Assembly: GCF_030929495.1 (NCBI RefSeq)
Contig: NZ_JAVFWN010000009.1
Span: forward strand, 124,001-188,000
Reading direction: 5' to 3'
Length of the DNA stretch: 64,000 bases
From: Nocardioides sp. LHD-245
GTDB lineage: Bacteria; Actinomycetota; Actinomycetes; Propionibacteriales; Nocardioidaceae
Below the pieces are notes generated by a model. That model searched no databases and was not told the DNA's origin. It worked only from the letters and a program-made list of their open reading frames with translations. Made by a program: the position numbers and the translations under genes. Shown piece by piece: positions 16,075 through 25,099 of this stretch; positions within the stretch are counted from its first letter, which is position 1, and every line of letters begins with the position of its first letter.

Positions 16075-16809
16075 ATGACCTCGCTGACGTCCCCCCAACC
16101 CCCCGCGCCCACCGTCGCCCTCGCCGCCAGCGCCCGGGGCCTGATGAAGTCCTTCGGCCGCGACGACACCCTCGTCCACGCGCTCCGCGGTGTCGACCTC
16201 GACCTGCCCGCCGGCCGGTTCACGGCGATCATGGGGCCCTCCGGCTCCGGCAAGTCCACCCTCATGCACTGCCTGGCCGGGCTGGACCAGCCGACGGCCG
16301 GCGGGGTGACCGTCGCCGGCCAGGCGCTGGAAGGCATGGACGACGACACGCTGACCCGGTTCCGCCGCGACCACGTGGGCTTCGTCTTCCAGGCGTTCAA
16401 CCTGCTGCCGATGCTGAGCGCCGCGCAGAACATCTGGCTGCCCACCGAGCTGGCCGGTCGGGACCGCGAGCGGTCCCTGCGCGAGCGCTTCGACGGCATC
16501 GTCGAGACCCTCGGCCTCACCGAGCGACTGACCCACCGGCCGGCCGAGCTGTCCGGCGGCCAGCAGCAGCGGGTCGCCATCGCCCGCGCCCTGCTGTCCG
16601 CGCCGGCGATCGTGTTCGCCGACGAGCCCACCGGCAACCTCGACAGCTCCAGCTCCGCCGAGGTGCTCTCGCTGCTGCGCCAGTCGGTGCGGGAGCTGGG
16701 CCAGACCGTCGTGATGGTCACCCACGAGACCGAGGCGGCGACGTACGCCGACGACGTCATCGTCCTCGCCGACGGCCGGATCACCGAGCGTCGTCAGGCT
16801 GCCGCCTGA
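16075..16809 (+). CDS. ABC transporter ATP-binding protein, MacB/LolD type
   Basis: A 244-aa ATPase. Walker A is GPSGSGKS near residues 54-61, the signature is LSGGQQQRVAIARAL, Walker B IVFADEPTGNLD, and the H-loop VTHE. The EPTGNLD form is typical of the MacB/LolD/FtsE group that drives FtsX-type permeases by mechanotransmission. The stop codon overlaps the permease start (TGATG). Start ATG 16075 has no strong ribosome-binding site, and the hexamer upstream is poor, so the start is less certain. Confidence 0.92.
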   Translation: MTSLTSPQPPAPTVALAASARGLMKSFGRDDTLVHALRGVDLDLPAGRFTAIMGPSGSGKSTLMHCLAGLDQPTAGGVTVAGQALEGMDDDTLTRFRRDHVGFVFQAFNLLPMLSAAQNIWLPTELAGRDRERSLRERFDGIVETLGLTERLTHRPAELSGGQQQRVAIARALLSAPAIVFADEPTGNLDSSSSAEVLSLLRQSVRELGQTVVMVTHETEAATYADDVIVLADGRITERRQAAA

Positions 16810-19235
16810 TGCGCACCGTCATCCTGGCGTCGCTGCGCACCCACACCCGCCGGTACGGCGCCGCGCTGCTCGCCATCGTCGTCGGATCCGCGTTCATCGT
16901 GGTCACCGCGGCCCTCTCCTCCGCGGTCCGCGACGGCCTGACCGCCGGCATCGGCGAGCCCTACGCGGGTGCCGACGCCGTCCTCGACCGTCCGTCCTCC
17001 GGCGATGCGGCCCGTCTGCTCGCCGCCGCGCCGGGGGACGACGCCGACGCGTGGCTGGTCGGCTGGACCATGCAGCAGGTCGCCCGCGAGGGCAAGGTGA
17101 TCGACTCCAGCACCGACATCGCCCAGGTGCCCGACCGCCCGGCCCACCGCTGGCAGGACCTGCTCGACGGCCGCTTCCCCGGCGCTCCCGGCGAGGCGCT
17201 CGTCGACACCAACGCGGCCAAGGCGAAGCAGCTCGCGCTGGGCGATCGGCTGCGGATCGGCACCGGCAGCAGCGCCCTGGAGGTCACCGTCGTCGGGATC
17301 GCGGACTCGCCGTCGAACCACGCGGTCGCGTCGGTCTACCTGCTCTGGTCCGACCTGTCCCGCTGGGCGGACAGCCTCTACGTCGGCAGTCTGGCCTGGA
17401 GCGGCGGCGGCTACGACGCCGCCCGGTCGGCCATCCGGACGGTCGTGCCGGACGCCGAGCCGACGACCGTCCCGGCGTTCCTCCAGGAGCTGCAGCGGGA
17501 GGTCAACAACGGCGTCGACATCATCCAGGTCGTCGTGCTGCTGTTCGGCGCGATCGCCCTCGTAGTGGCCGTCCTGGTCATCAACAACACGTTCACGATC
17601 CTCTTCGCCCAGCGCTCGCGGGACTTCGCGCTGCTGCGCTGCGTGGGCGCGACGCGCAGCCAGGTGCTGCGCTCGGTGCGCCTCGAGTCCGTCGCCCTCG
17701 GCGTCCTGGCCGCCATCATCGGCGTGCTGTCCGGCCTGGGGGCCGGCTACGGACTGGTGGCGCTGGTCCGCGCCCAGTGGCCGGGAGCCCGGCTGGGTCA
17801 CGCCGACGTCGCGCCGGCGTGGCTGGCCGGCTCCGCGGCCGTCGCCGTCGGAGTGACCCTGGTCGCGGCGTGGCTGCCGACCCGGCGCGCGGTGCGGATC
17901 AGCCCACTCGCGGCCTTGCGCCCCGACGACAGCACCCAGGCGCGGACCCGCACCGGCCGGATCCGGATCGCGTTCGGCGCGGTCATGCTCGTCGCCGGCG
18001 TCCTCGGCCTCGTCGCCGCCGTCGCCACGGCCAATGTCGGCGCCCTCGCCGTCGGCGGCGCGACGGTCTTCCTCGGCGTGCTGCTCTTCGGCCCGATCCT
18101 GGTGCCGGCCCTGATCCGCGCCACCGGACCGCTCACCCGGCGGCTCCTCGGACCGGCCGGCCGGCTCGCCGCGGGCAACGCCGTGCGCAACCCGCGCCGG
18201 ACCGCCGCCACGGTGGCCTCGCTGCTCATCGGCGTCACGTTGACGACCGCCGTCCTCACCGGCATGGCGAGCTCCCGCTCCGCCGTCTCGGCAGAGATGG
18301 ACGAGCAGTACTCGATCGACCTCACGGTGACCGCCCAGGGCCCGCTGCCGGCGGACGCCGTGGACCGGCTCGCCGCGGTCGACGGAGTCGCCGCCGCCGT
18401 ACCCGTCCCGGGCGCGGTCGCCACGATCGATGACCTCGCGCCCCTCCCGCTCCTGCCGGCCTCGGCCGACGGCGACGCGACCGTGCTGCACGGTGCGCTC
18501 CCCACCCCGGGGCCACGTCAGGTGCTGGTGCCCTGGGATCTGCTCGGCGACGGCCTCGAGGTCGGCGACGTCGTGCCGGTCACGGTCGGCGACAGGACCC
18601 GGGAGCTCCGCGTGGCCGGCGGCGAGGGCTGGGGCGAGGCCGCCCTGGTCCGGCGTACGACGCTCGACGCCCTCGCGCCCGCAGCGGCGGTCCACGCCGT
18701 ATGGCTGCGGGCAGCGGGGGACGCCGACCCGGAGGATCTGGCCGGCTCGGTGGAGGCCATCGCCGCGCCGGTCGACGCGGGCGTGGAGAACGGCCTGGCC
18801 AAGCGGTCCTACGTCGACCTGCAGCTGGACGTGCTCACCGGCGGCGTCGTGGGCCTGCTCGCCATCGCGGTCCTGATCGCCCTCGTCGGCATCGGCAACA
18901 CGCTCGGGCTCTCGGTGCTCGAACGCGGACGCGAGCACGCACTGCTGCGGGCCCTCGGGCTCACCCGCCGCCAGGTCCGCCGGATGCTGGCCACCGAGGC
19001 CGTGCTGCTGTCCCTCGTCGCGACCGTGCTCGGCACCGCGCTGGGCGTCGTCTTCGCCTGGACCGCGGTCCGCGCGCTCGTGCAGCCCGCGATCGACGGG
19101 GCCGGCCTGGTCCTGCCGTGGGGTCAGTTGGGCCTGGTCGTGACGATCGCCGCCCTGGCGGGGCTCGTGGCCGCCGTCGTCCCGTCCCGGCGGGCATCGC
19201 GGATCGCCCCGGCGGCGGGACTCTCGCTGGACTGA
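16809..19235 (+). CDS. FtsX/MacB-like ABC transporter permease, fused double form
   Basis: An 808-aa permease with two FtsX-like halves. The first has a TM segment near residues 15-40, an extracellular domain, and three TM segments ending in the RAVRISPLAALRP motif near residues 358-370. The second half repeats TM, extracellular domain and a final TM triplet with VPSRRASRIAPAAGLSLD at the C-terminus. This duplicated layout is standard for actinobacterial exporters of antimicrobial peptides or lipids. Substrate unknown. Probably controlled by the adjacent two-component system. Confidence 0.9.
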   Translation: MRTVILASLRTHTRRYGAALLAIVVGSAFIVVTAALSSAVRDGLTAGIGEPYAGADAVLDRPSSGDAARLLAAAPGDDADAWLVGWTMQQVAREGKVIDSSTDIAQVPDRPAHRWQDLLDGRFPGAPGEALVDTNAAKAKQLALGDRLRIGTGSSALEVTVVGIADSPSNHAVASVYLLWSDLSRWADSLYVGSLAWSGGGYDAARSAIRTVVPDAEPTTVPAFLQELQREVNNGVDIIQVVVLLFGAIALVVAVLVINNTFTILFAQRSRDFALLRCVGATRSQVLRSVRLESVALGVLAAIIGVLSGLGAGYGLVALVRAQWPGARLGHADVAPAWLAGSAAVAVGVTLVAAWLPTRRAVRISPLAALRPDDSTQARTRTGRIRIAFGAVMLVAGVLGLVAAVATANVGALAVGGATVFLGVLLFGPILVPALIRATGPLTRRLLGPAGRLAAGNAVRNPRRTAATVASLLIGVTLTTAVLTGMASSRSAVSAEMDEQYSIDLTVTAQGPLPADAVDRLAAVDGVAAAVPVPGAVATIDDLAPLPLLPASADGDATVLHGALPTPGPRQVLVPWDLLGDGLEVGDVVPVTVGDRTRELRVAGGEGWGEAALVRRTTLDALAPAAAVHAVWLRAAGDADPEDLAGSVEAIAAPVDAGVENGLAKRSYVDLQLDVLTGGVVGLLAIAVLIALVGIGNTLGLSVLERGREHALLRALGLTRRQVRRMLATEAVLLSLVATVLGTALGVVFAWTAVRALVQPAIDGAGLVLPWGQLGLVVTIAALAGLVAAVVPSRRASRIAPAAGLSLD

Positions 19236-19258
19236 CCCCCGACGTGGGGACGCACCAT

Positions 19259-19264
19259 TAGGCT
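19259..19264 (+). promoter_or_regulatory. Leaderless promoter -10 (TAGGCT) of the ArsA pair
   Basis: TAGGCT, 6 bases, GTG at 19271. Confidence 0.5.
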
Positions 19265-19270
19265 CGCCGG

Positions 19271-20272
19271 GTGAGTGATTGGCCGAAGGTGCGTCTCCAC
19301 GTCGTCACCGGCAAGGGCGGGACGGGCAAGTCCACGGTCGCGTCGGCCCTCGCCCTCGCGCTCGCCACCCGCGGCAGGAACGTGCTGCTGTGCGAGGTCG
19401 AGGGCCGCCAGGGCATCGCCCGGATGTTCGACGTCGACCCGCTGCCCTACCAGGAGCGGAGGCTGACGACGGGGCTGCCCGAGCCCGACGGCGGCCGCGG
19501 GGTCGTGCACGCGCTGCACATCGACGCCGAGTCGGCGCTTCTGGAGTACCTCTCGATGTACTACCGGCTCGGCCGCGCCGGCAAGGCCCTCGACCGGTTC
19601 GGCGTCATCGAGTTCGCGACCACCATCGCCCCTGGCGTCCGCGACGTGTTGCTCACCGGCAAGGTCTACGAGGCCGTGCAGCGCAACCGGCGCAACAAGT
19701 CGGCCATCGAGTACGACGCCGTGGTGCTCGACGCCCCGCCGACCGGCCGGATCGCCCAGTTCCTCAACGTCAGCAACGAGCTCGCCGGGCTGGCGAAGGT
19801 CGGGCCGATCAAGGCCCAGTCCGACACGATGATGAGCCTGTTCCGCTCCCCCCGCACGGCGGTCCACCTGGTCACCGTGCTCGAGGAGATGCCGGTCCAG
19901 GAGACCGCCGACGGGATCGCCGAGCTGCGTGCGGCCCGGCTGCCGGTGGGCGGTGTGGTCGTCAACCAGATCCGGCCCCGCGACCTCGACGCTGCCGACC
20001 TCGCCGCGGCCCGGGCGGGAACGCTCGACCGGGGCCGGATCGAGAGCGACCTGGCCGACGGTGGCATCGCCGTGGGCCCCGACCTGGTCGACGGACTGCT
20101 GGTCGAGGCGGCCGACCACGCCGAGCGCCGGGCGCTGGAGGACTCGCAACGGGCCATCGTGGCGGGACTGGACGTGCCGTCGTACGAGCTGCCGCGGATG
20201 GCCGGCGGCATCGATCTCGGCGGGCTCTACGAGCTCGCCGGCCTCCTCCGAGAGCAGGGAATGGCGTCGTGA
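19271..20272 (+). CDS. ArsA/GET3-family ATPase, first of pair (Rv3679-type)
   Basis: A 333-aa ATPase with the deviant Walker A GKGGTGKST (near residues 14-22) of the ArsA/MinD class and the DAPPTGR switch segment. No arsenic-pump partner is nearby. In M. tuberculosis the equivalent pair Rv3679-Rv3680 forms a complex affecting membrane transport and tolerance to nitric oxide and glycerol; the same role here is inference from order and family. The GTG start is leaderless. The stop overlaps the next start (GTGA). Confidence 0.88.
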   Translation: MSDWPKVRLHVVTGKGGTGKSTVASALALALATRGRNVLLCEVEGRQGIARMFDVDPLPYQERRLTTGLPEPDGGRGVVHALHIDAESALLEYLSMYYRLGRAGKALDRFGVIEFATTIAPGVRDVLLTGKVYEAVQRNRRNKSAIEYDAVVLDAPPTGRIAQFLNVSNELAGLAKVGPIKAQSDTMMSLFRSPRTAVHLVTVLEEMPVQETADGIAELRAARLPVGGVVVNQIRPRDLDAADLAAARAGTLDRGRIESDLADGGIAVGPDLVDGLLVEAADHAERRALEDSQRAIVAGLDVPSYELPRMAGGIDLGGLYELAGLLREQGMAS

Positions 20273-21486
20273 GCACCTCCCGCAGCAGCGCTCACCGCCC
20301 GTCGCGCGTCGGTCCCGCGACCGGCCGTCAGGCCGGCCCCCTGGACGTCGACGCCCTCATCGACGACCCCGGCACCGGCATCATCGTGTGCTGCGGCTCC
20401 GGCGGTGTCGGCAAGACCACCACCAGCGCCGCGCTCGCGCTCCGCGCCGCCGAGCGGGGCCGCCGGGTGGTGGTGCTGACCATCGACCCGGCCCGCCGGC
20501 TCGCGCAGTCGATGGGCATCGAGGAGCTCGACAACACCCCGCGCCCCGTGGTCGGCGTCGAGGGCACCGGCAGCCTCGACGCGATGATGCTCGACATGAA
20601 GCGCACCTTCGACGAGGTGGTGCTCTCCCAGGCCAGCCCGGAGAAGGCGAAGCAGATCCTGGCCAACCCGTTCTACATCGCGCTCTCGAGCTCGTTCGCG
20701 GGCACCCAGGAGTACATGGCGATGGAGAAGCTCGGCCAGATCCACCGCGATGCGCAGGCCCAGGGCACCTACGACCTGATCGTCGTCGACACCCCGCCGT
20801 CGCGTTCGGCGCTCGACTTCCTCGACGCCCCCGAGCGCCTGTCCAGCTTCCTGGACGGCCGGTTCGTGCGGCTGCTGCTGACGCCCGCCAAGGGCCCGGC
20901 CAAGCTGATGACGGCCGGATTCAGCCTGATCACCAACGCCCTCACCCGGATCCTCGGCGCCCAGTTCCTCAAGGACCTGCAGACCTTCGTCACCGCGCTC
21001 GACACGGTCTTCGGCGGCTTCCGGCAGCGGGCGCAGCAGACCTACTCGCTGCTCAAGGCCGACGGTACGGCGTTCCTCGTGGTCGCCGCCCCCGAGGCGG
21101 ACGCGCTGCGGGAGGCGGAGTACTTCGTCGAGCGGCTCAGCGAGGACGACATGCCCCTGGCGGGACTCGTCGTCAACCGCGCCAGCCCCGAGCCCGCGGG
21201 CGAGCTCTCCGCGGACGAGGCGATGACGGCCGCCGAGCGGCTGCGCCGCACCGCGAGCGCCTCGCCGACGGCGTCCCTGACCGCCGGACTGCTCCGACTG
21301 CACGCCGACCGGGTGCGCATGGTGCAGCGCGAGCGCACCCTCCGGGACCGGTTCGCCACCGCGCACCCGCAGGTGCCGACGGTCGTCGTACCAGCGCTCG
21401 CCGGTGACGTGCACGACCTCGGCGGGCTGCGCACGGTGGGCGGGCTGCTGGGGGGCACGGCGGACGGATCCACGAGCCCCGCGTGA
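20269..21486 (+). CDS. ArsA/GET3-family ATPase, second of pair (Rv3680-type)
   Basis: A 405-aa ATPase. An N-terminal tail of about 35 residues precedes the Walker A GSGGVGKTT, followed by IDPARRLAQS and VVDTPPSRSALDFL, the A' and switch motifs of ArsA-type ATPases. A long helical insert after RLLLTPAKGPAKLM could bind a client or the partner subunit. Translationally coupled with the first ATPase, suggesting a stoichiometric hetero-oligomer. The whiB4 gene converges on it, as in mycobacteria and near wblA of Streptomyces. Confidence 0.88.
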   Translation: MSTSRSSAHRPSRVGPATGRQAGPLDVDALIDDPGTGIIVCCGSGGVGKTTTSAALALRAAERGRRVVVLTIDPARRLAQSMGIEELDNTPRPVVGVEGTGSLDAMMLDMKRTFDEVVLSQASPEKAKQILANPFYIALSSSFAGTQEYMAMEKLGQIHRDAQAQGTYDLIVVDTPPSRSALDFLDAPERLSSFLDGRFVRLLLTPAKGPAKLMTAGFSLITNALTRILGAQFLKDLQTFVTALDTVFGGFRQRAQQTYSLLKADGTAFLVVAAPEADALREAEYFVERLSEDDMPLAGLVVNRASPEPAGELSADEAMTAAERLRRTASASPTASLTAGLLRLHADRVRMVQRERTLRDRFATAHPQVPTVVVPALAGDVHDLGGLRTVGGLLGGTADGSTSPA

Positions 21487-21540
21487 GCAGGCTCCCGCGT
21501 CGGTGACGCGCACCGGGACCCGGACGGGTCCCGGGAGGGA

Positions 21541-21819
21541 TCAGACCGTGGCGTCCTGATCGTCGCGAGCGGACTCCAAGACGTTGCGCCAGGAGGCGTT
21601 CGGACGGCGTCGGAGGAGCGCACGGCGCTCCCGCTCGGTCATCCCGCCCCAGACACCCCACTCGATCTGGTTGTCCAGTGCCTCGGCCAGGCACTCGGTG
21701 CGCACCGGACAGCCGGTGCAGACCTGCTTGGCCTTGTTCTGCTCGGCCCCACGGACGAAGAGCTGGTCCGGCTGTTGTCCCCGACAGGCGGCGCGTGGCG
21801 CCCAATCCTCAACCCACAT
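21541..21819 (-). CDS. whiB4: WhiB-family iron-sulfur regulator (WhiB4/WblA-type)
   Basis: A 92-aa Wbl protein. The four [4Fe-4S] ligands are C12, C34, C37 and C43, followed by the GVWGG turn (residues 55-59) and a basic C-terminus RRALLRRR used for DNA or sigma-factor contact. Assignment to the WhiB4/WblA group rests on the neighbours: two ArsA ATPases and a PASTA-PBP, the same as Rv3679-Rv3682. The ATG at 21819 is chosen from the GGGGA ribosome-binding site 6 bases upstream, although the frame stays open farther upstream. Confidence 0.9.
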   Translation of the reverse strand: MWVEDWAPRAACRGQQPDQLFVRGAEQNKAKQVCTGCPVRTECLAEALDNQIEWGVWGGMTERERRALLRRRPNASWRNVLESARDDQDATV

Positions 21820-21929
21820 GTGTTGTCCCCTGGTGCTTCCCACAACCGAGGAGCCAACGCCCCCACAGCGCTCGGTCTCCTCGACCGGTCCAAGGTAAAG
21901 GACGACGCGCCACACCGATATCGCTCATC

Positions 21930-21973
21930 GGGCCCAACCTGTCTAGTCACATCGGACTAGACAGGTCGGGCCC
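21930..21973. promoter_or_regulatory. 44-base inverted repeat between whiB4 and the PBP gene
   Basis: Arms 21930-21948 and 21955-21973 pair at 18 of 19 positions around the loop ACATCG; the inner 11 bp (CCTGTCTAGTC) are perfect. It lies between divergent genes (111 bases from the whiB4 start, 87 from the PBP start), so it is not a terminator for either. An operator for a dimeric regulator or a cruciform is possible. Confidence 0.6.
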
Positions 21974-22047
21974 AGAGCGCCGCCGATCCGGCGTCACGGG
22001 GCCGGAGCGAGCGGTCCGAGGACTCGGGACCGTGGGGTGGGACCACG

Positions 22048-22053
22048 TACCCT
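22048..22053 (+). promoter_or_regulatory. Leaderless promoter -10 (TACCCT) of the PBP gene
   Basis: TACCCT, 6 bases, ATG at 22060. Confidence 0.5.
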
Positions 22054-22059
22054 GAGCGC

Positions 22060-24393
22060 ATGTCCCGCACCCGGTTCGACGGCCTCCCACCGCGGAAGGT
22101 CGCCTCCCACCTCGGCGTGATGCTGATCGTCGCGGCCGTGCTCGGCGTCGTCGTCTCCGGTCTGGCCATCCCGTTCGCGGGCGTCCTCGGCTTCTCCGCG
22201 CGCAACGTCTCGGAGTCGGTCGACGACCTGCCCCAAGAGCTCGAGACCGAGCAGCTGCCGCAGCGCACCGAGGTCAAGGACGCCGAGGGCAAGACGATCG
22301 CGACGCTCTACGACCAGAACCGGGTCAACGTCCCGCTCGGCCAGATCTCCCGCACGATGGTCGAGGCCATCGTTGCCATCGAGGACTACCGCTTCTACCA
22401 GCACGGCGCGCTCGACCTCAAGGGCACGATGCGCGCGCTGTTCACCAACCAGGCCGCGGGCGGCGTCACCCAGGGCGGCTCGTCGATCACCCAGCAGCTG
22501 GTCAAGCTGACCCTGATCACCCAGGCGAAGGGCGACAAGGAGGCCATCCGGGCCGCCAAGGAGGACAGCTACGGCCGCAAGCTCCGCGAGCTCCGTTACG
22601 CGATCGCCCTGGAGAAGCGGCACACCAAGGACTGGATCCTCGAGAGGTACCTCAACACGGCGTACTTCGGCGACGGCGCCTACGGCATCCAGGCGGCCGC
22701 GCAGCACTTCTTCAGCGTCAACGCCAAGGACCTCAATCTGCGTCAGTCGGCGCTGCTCGCCGGCCTGGTCCAGAGCCCCGAGGCCTACAACCCGACCAAG
22801 AACAAGGCCCAGGCGACAGTGCGCCGCAATATCGTGCTCGACCGGATGGCCCAGCTGAGCGTGATCAGCGACGAGGACGCCGGCAAGGCCAAGGACCGCA
22901 AGCTCGGCCTTCGCGTGCAGAACCAGCCCAACGGCTGCGTGAACTCCGAGGCGCAGTTCTTCTGCGACTACGTCGTGCGCTGGCTGATGACCGACCCGGC
23001 GCTGGGCGCCAACCCGGAGGAGCGCCGGCAGCTGATCTTCAACGGCGGCCTGACGATCAAGACCACTGTCGACCTGCGCTACCAGAAGGCCGCCAACGAC
23101 TCGGTCACCTCCCAGGTCTACAAGGACGACCTCGCCGTCGGTGGTCTCGCGCTGATCGAGCCGGGCACCGGCAACGTCAAGGGCCTCGCCCAGTCCCGGC
23201 CGATGGGCAAGAAGAAGGGCGAGACCTTCCTCAACTACACCGTGCCGACGCGGTACGGCGACGCGGCCGGCTTCCAGCCCGGCTCCACGTTCAAGGCGTT
23301 CGTCCTCGCCGCGGCGATCAACCAGGACATCCCGCTGACCCAGCGGTTCCCGGCGCCGAACCCGGGCCGCTTCCCGCTCAACGAGTTCGAGACCTGCGAC
23401 GGGCCCTACCAGAGCAGCGAGGTGTGGGAGCCCAAGAACTCCACGAGCTCCTCGGCCTCCCCCGACCTCTACGAGGGCACCCGGAACTCGGTCAACACCT
23501 TCTTCGTCAACCTCGAGCTCGCCACCGGGCTCTGCGAGCCGTGGAAGCTGGCTCGCGAGATGGGCATCACCGAGCTCACCGAGGCCAACATGATCCCGTC
23601 GTTCACCCTCGGCGTCGCCGATGTCAGCCCGCTGGAGATGGCCGAGGCCTACGCCACCTTCGCGGCCGAGGGGCTGCACTGCGACGCGCGGCCGGTCACC
23701 GAGATCGCCGACGCGCAGGGCAATGTGCTCAAGAAGTACGAGAAGAACTGCACCCAGGTCCTCGCCAGCCCGGTCGCCAACGCCGTCAACGACGTCCTCC
23801 GTGGTGTCATCGAAGGCGGATTCGCGAGCGCGCAGGCGCCGGGGCAGCCCGCGGCGGGCAAGACCGGAACCACCAACGGCAACAACTCGGTGTGGTTCGT
23901 CGGCTACACGCCCAACCTCGCGGGCGCCGCCATGGTCGCGGGCGTCAACGGCCAGGGACACCCCGAGTCCCTCGACGGCAAGTCGGTCGGCGGGCGCACC
24001 CTGTACGCATCCTCCGGCTCGACGACCGCGGGCCCGATCTGGGGCGACGCCTTCAAGGCCATCGCCCCCCTGCTCGACGACATCGACTTCACGCGGCCGT
24101 CCTCGAGCGACATCCGCGGCCTGCTCACCACCGTCCCCGCCGTCTCCGGCAAGCCGTACGACGACGCGAAGGCGATGCTCGAGGGGCTCGGCTTCACCGT
24201 GACCAACGGCGGCACCGTCGACTCCGCGGTCGGCCAGGGTCTGGTCGCCTGGTCCGCCCCCGGCACCGGTGCCCGGCTGGCCGCCGGCGACACCGTGACC
24301 CTGTTCATCTCCGACGGCACGCCGAAGGTGAAGAAGGGCAAGAAGAACAAGGGCCGGGGCAACAACAACGGCAACGGCAACGGGCAGGGCTGA
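22060..24393 (+). CDS. ponA2: Bifunctional class A penicillin-binding protein with PASTA domain (PonA2-type)
   Basis: A 777-aa cell-wall synthase. One membrane anchor lies at residues 19-42. The GT51 glycosyltransferase domain carries EDYRFYQHGALD with the catalytic Glu108. The transpeptidase domain has S409-x-x-K412, S477-V-N479 and K601-T-G603. A single PASTA-like repeat occupies about residues 690-755, followed by a Lys/Gly/Asn-rich tail. Location after ArsA-ArsA-whiB4 matches Rv3682 (ponA2), which is needed for adaptation to stress and stationary phase. Leaderless start. The function is polymerising and cross-linking peptidoglycan at the outer face of the membrane. Confidence 0.95.
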   Translation: MSRTRFDGLPPRKVASHLGVMLIVAAVLGVVVSGLAIPFAGVLGFSARNVSESVDDLPQELETEQLPQRTEVKDAEGKTIATLYDQNRVNVPLGQISRTMVEAIVAIEDYRFYQHGALDLKGTMRALFTNQAAGGVTQGGSSITQQLVKLTLITQAKGDKEAIRAAKEDSYGRKLRELRYAIALEKRHTKDWILERYLNTAYFGDGAYGIQAAAQHFFSVNAKDLNLRQSALLAGLVQSPEAYNPTKNKAQATVRRNIVLDRMAQLSVISDEDAGKAKDRKLGLRVQNQPNGCVNSEAQFFCDYVVRWLMTDPALGANPEERRQLIFNGGLTIKTTVDLRYQKAANDSVTSQVYKDDLAVGGLALIEPGTGNVKGLAQSRPMGKKKGETFLNYTVPTRYGDAAGFQPGSTFKAFVLAAAINQDIPLTQRFPAPNPGRFPLNEFETCDGPYQSSEVWEPKNSTSSSASPDLYEGTRNSVNTFFVNLELATGLCEPWKLAREMGITELTEANMIPSFTLGVADVSPLEMAEAYATFAAEGLHCDARPVTEIADAQGNVLKKYEKNCTQVLASPVANAVNDVLRGVIEGGFASAQAPGQPAAGKTGTTNGNNSVWFVGYTPNLAGAAMVAGVNGQGHPESLDGKSVGGRTLYASSGSTTAGPIWGDAFKAIAPLLDDIDFTRPSSSDIRGLLTTVPAVSGKPYDDAKAMLEGLGFTVTNGGTVDSAVGQGLVAWSAPGTGARLAAGDTVTLFISDGTPKVKKGKKNKGRGNNNGNGNGQG

Positions 24394-24604
24394 GTCGGCT
24401 CGGCCGCACCGGGCGAAGCCCGCGGGGCGAGCGGAGCGAGGTCCGGGCGGCGAGCCCGGTATCCGACACGCTCGGCCCGGCAACACGGCCGGCAGCGTGG
24501 CGCCCCGGCGGCGTAGCCGCGTCGCGAGGCGACCGCGGTCCGAGCGCAGCGAGTGACCGTGCGCGCCTCTCGACCGGGCGACACGCTCGGCCCGACAACA
24601 CAGC
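24394..24604. other. GC-rich intergenic region with degenerate repeats
   Basis: Contains two near-copies of CACGCTCGGCCCGGCAACAC (around 24468 and 24581) and several short inverted pieces (GCGAGCGGAGCGAG, GGCGGCGTAGCCGC). Located between convergent PBP and YqeY genes; probably non-coding. The CGCTCGGCCC core also occurs in the 83-bp tandem repeat at 40119. Confidence 0.5.
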
Positions 24605-25063
24605 TCACCCGAGCTGGCGGCGTACCTCCGCCGCGACGGCGGCGCCGTCGGCCCGGCCCTTGACCTGCGGCTGCACGATGCCCATCACCTGACCCATCGC
24701 CTTCGGGCCCGCGCCGGCGGCCCCGGCCTGCTCGACGGCCGCCGTCACGATCGCCGCGATCTCCTCCGGCCCGAGCTGCGCGGGCAGGTAGTCCTGGATC
24801 ACCGCCGCCTCGGCCCGCTCCTTGGCGGCGCTCTCGGGGCGGTCGCCGTCCTCGAACGCGACGGCGGCCTCCCGGCGCTTCTTGGCCTCGGCGGCCAGGA
24901 CGGTGAGGACCTCGTCGTCGGTCAGCTCCTTGGCGACCTTGCCGGCGACCTCGGCGTTGGTCACCGCGGTCAGGACCATCCGCAGGGTCGACGACCGAAC
25001 CTCGTCGCGGGCCTTCATGGCGGTCGTGAGGTCGGTACGCAGCTGGTCCTTGAGGGTGCTCAT
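24605..25063 (-). CDS. GatB/YqeY domain protein
   Basis: A 152-aa protein of the YqeY family, made of the helical domain also found at the C-terminus of the GatB amidotransferase subunit. Typical segments are MSTLKDQLRTDLTTAMKARD at the N-terminus, QDYLPAQLG in the middle and MGQVMGIVQPQVKGRADG near the end. Role unclear; a tRNA-related function is assumed only from the GatB link. Convergent with the PBP and divergent (36 bases between starts) from the metallophosphoesterase gene. Confidence 0.9.
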   Translation of the reverse strand: MSTLKDQLRTDLTTAMKARDEVRSSTLRMVLTAVTNAEVAGKVAKELTDDEVLTVLAAEAKKRREAAVAFEDGDRPESAAKERAEAAVIQDYLPAQLGPEEIAAIVTAAVEQAGAAGAGPKAMGQVMGIVQPQVKGRADGAAVAAEVRRQLG

Positions 25064-25099
25064 GCCTCGATTCTGCCTGCCGTGGGCGAGACTGGACGA

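Noticed and set aside
16794..18938. 714-aa open frame opposite the ABC permease
   Set aside because: Antisense shadow rich in Asp/Gly/Arg, with no family resemblance.
21994..24486. 830-aa open frame opposite the PBP gene
   Set aside because: Antisense shadow; the plus strand has full catalytic motifs in order.
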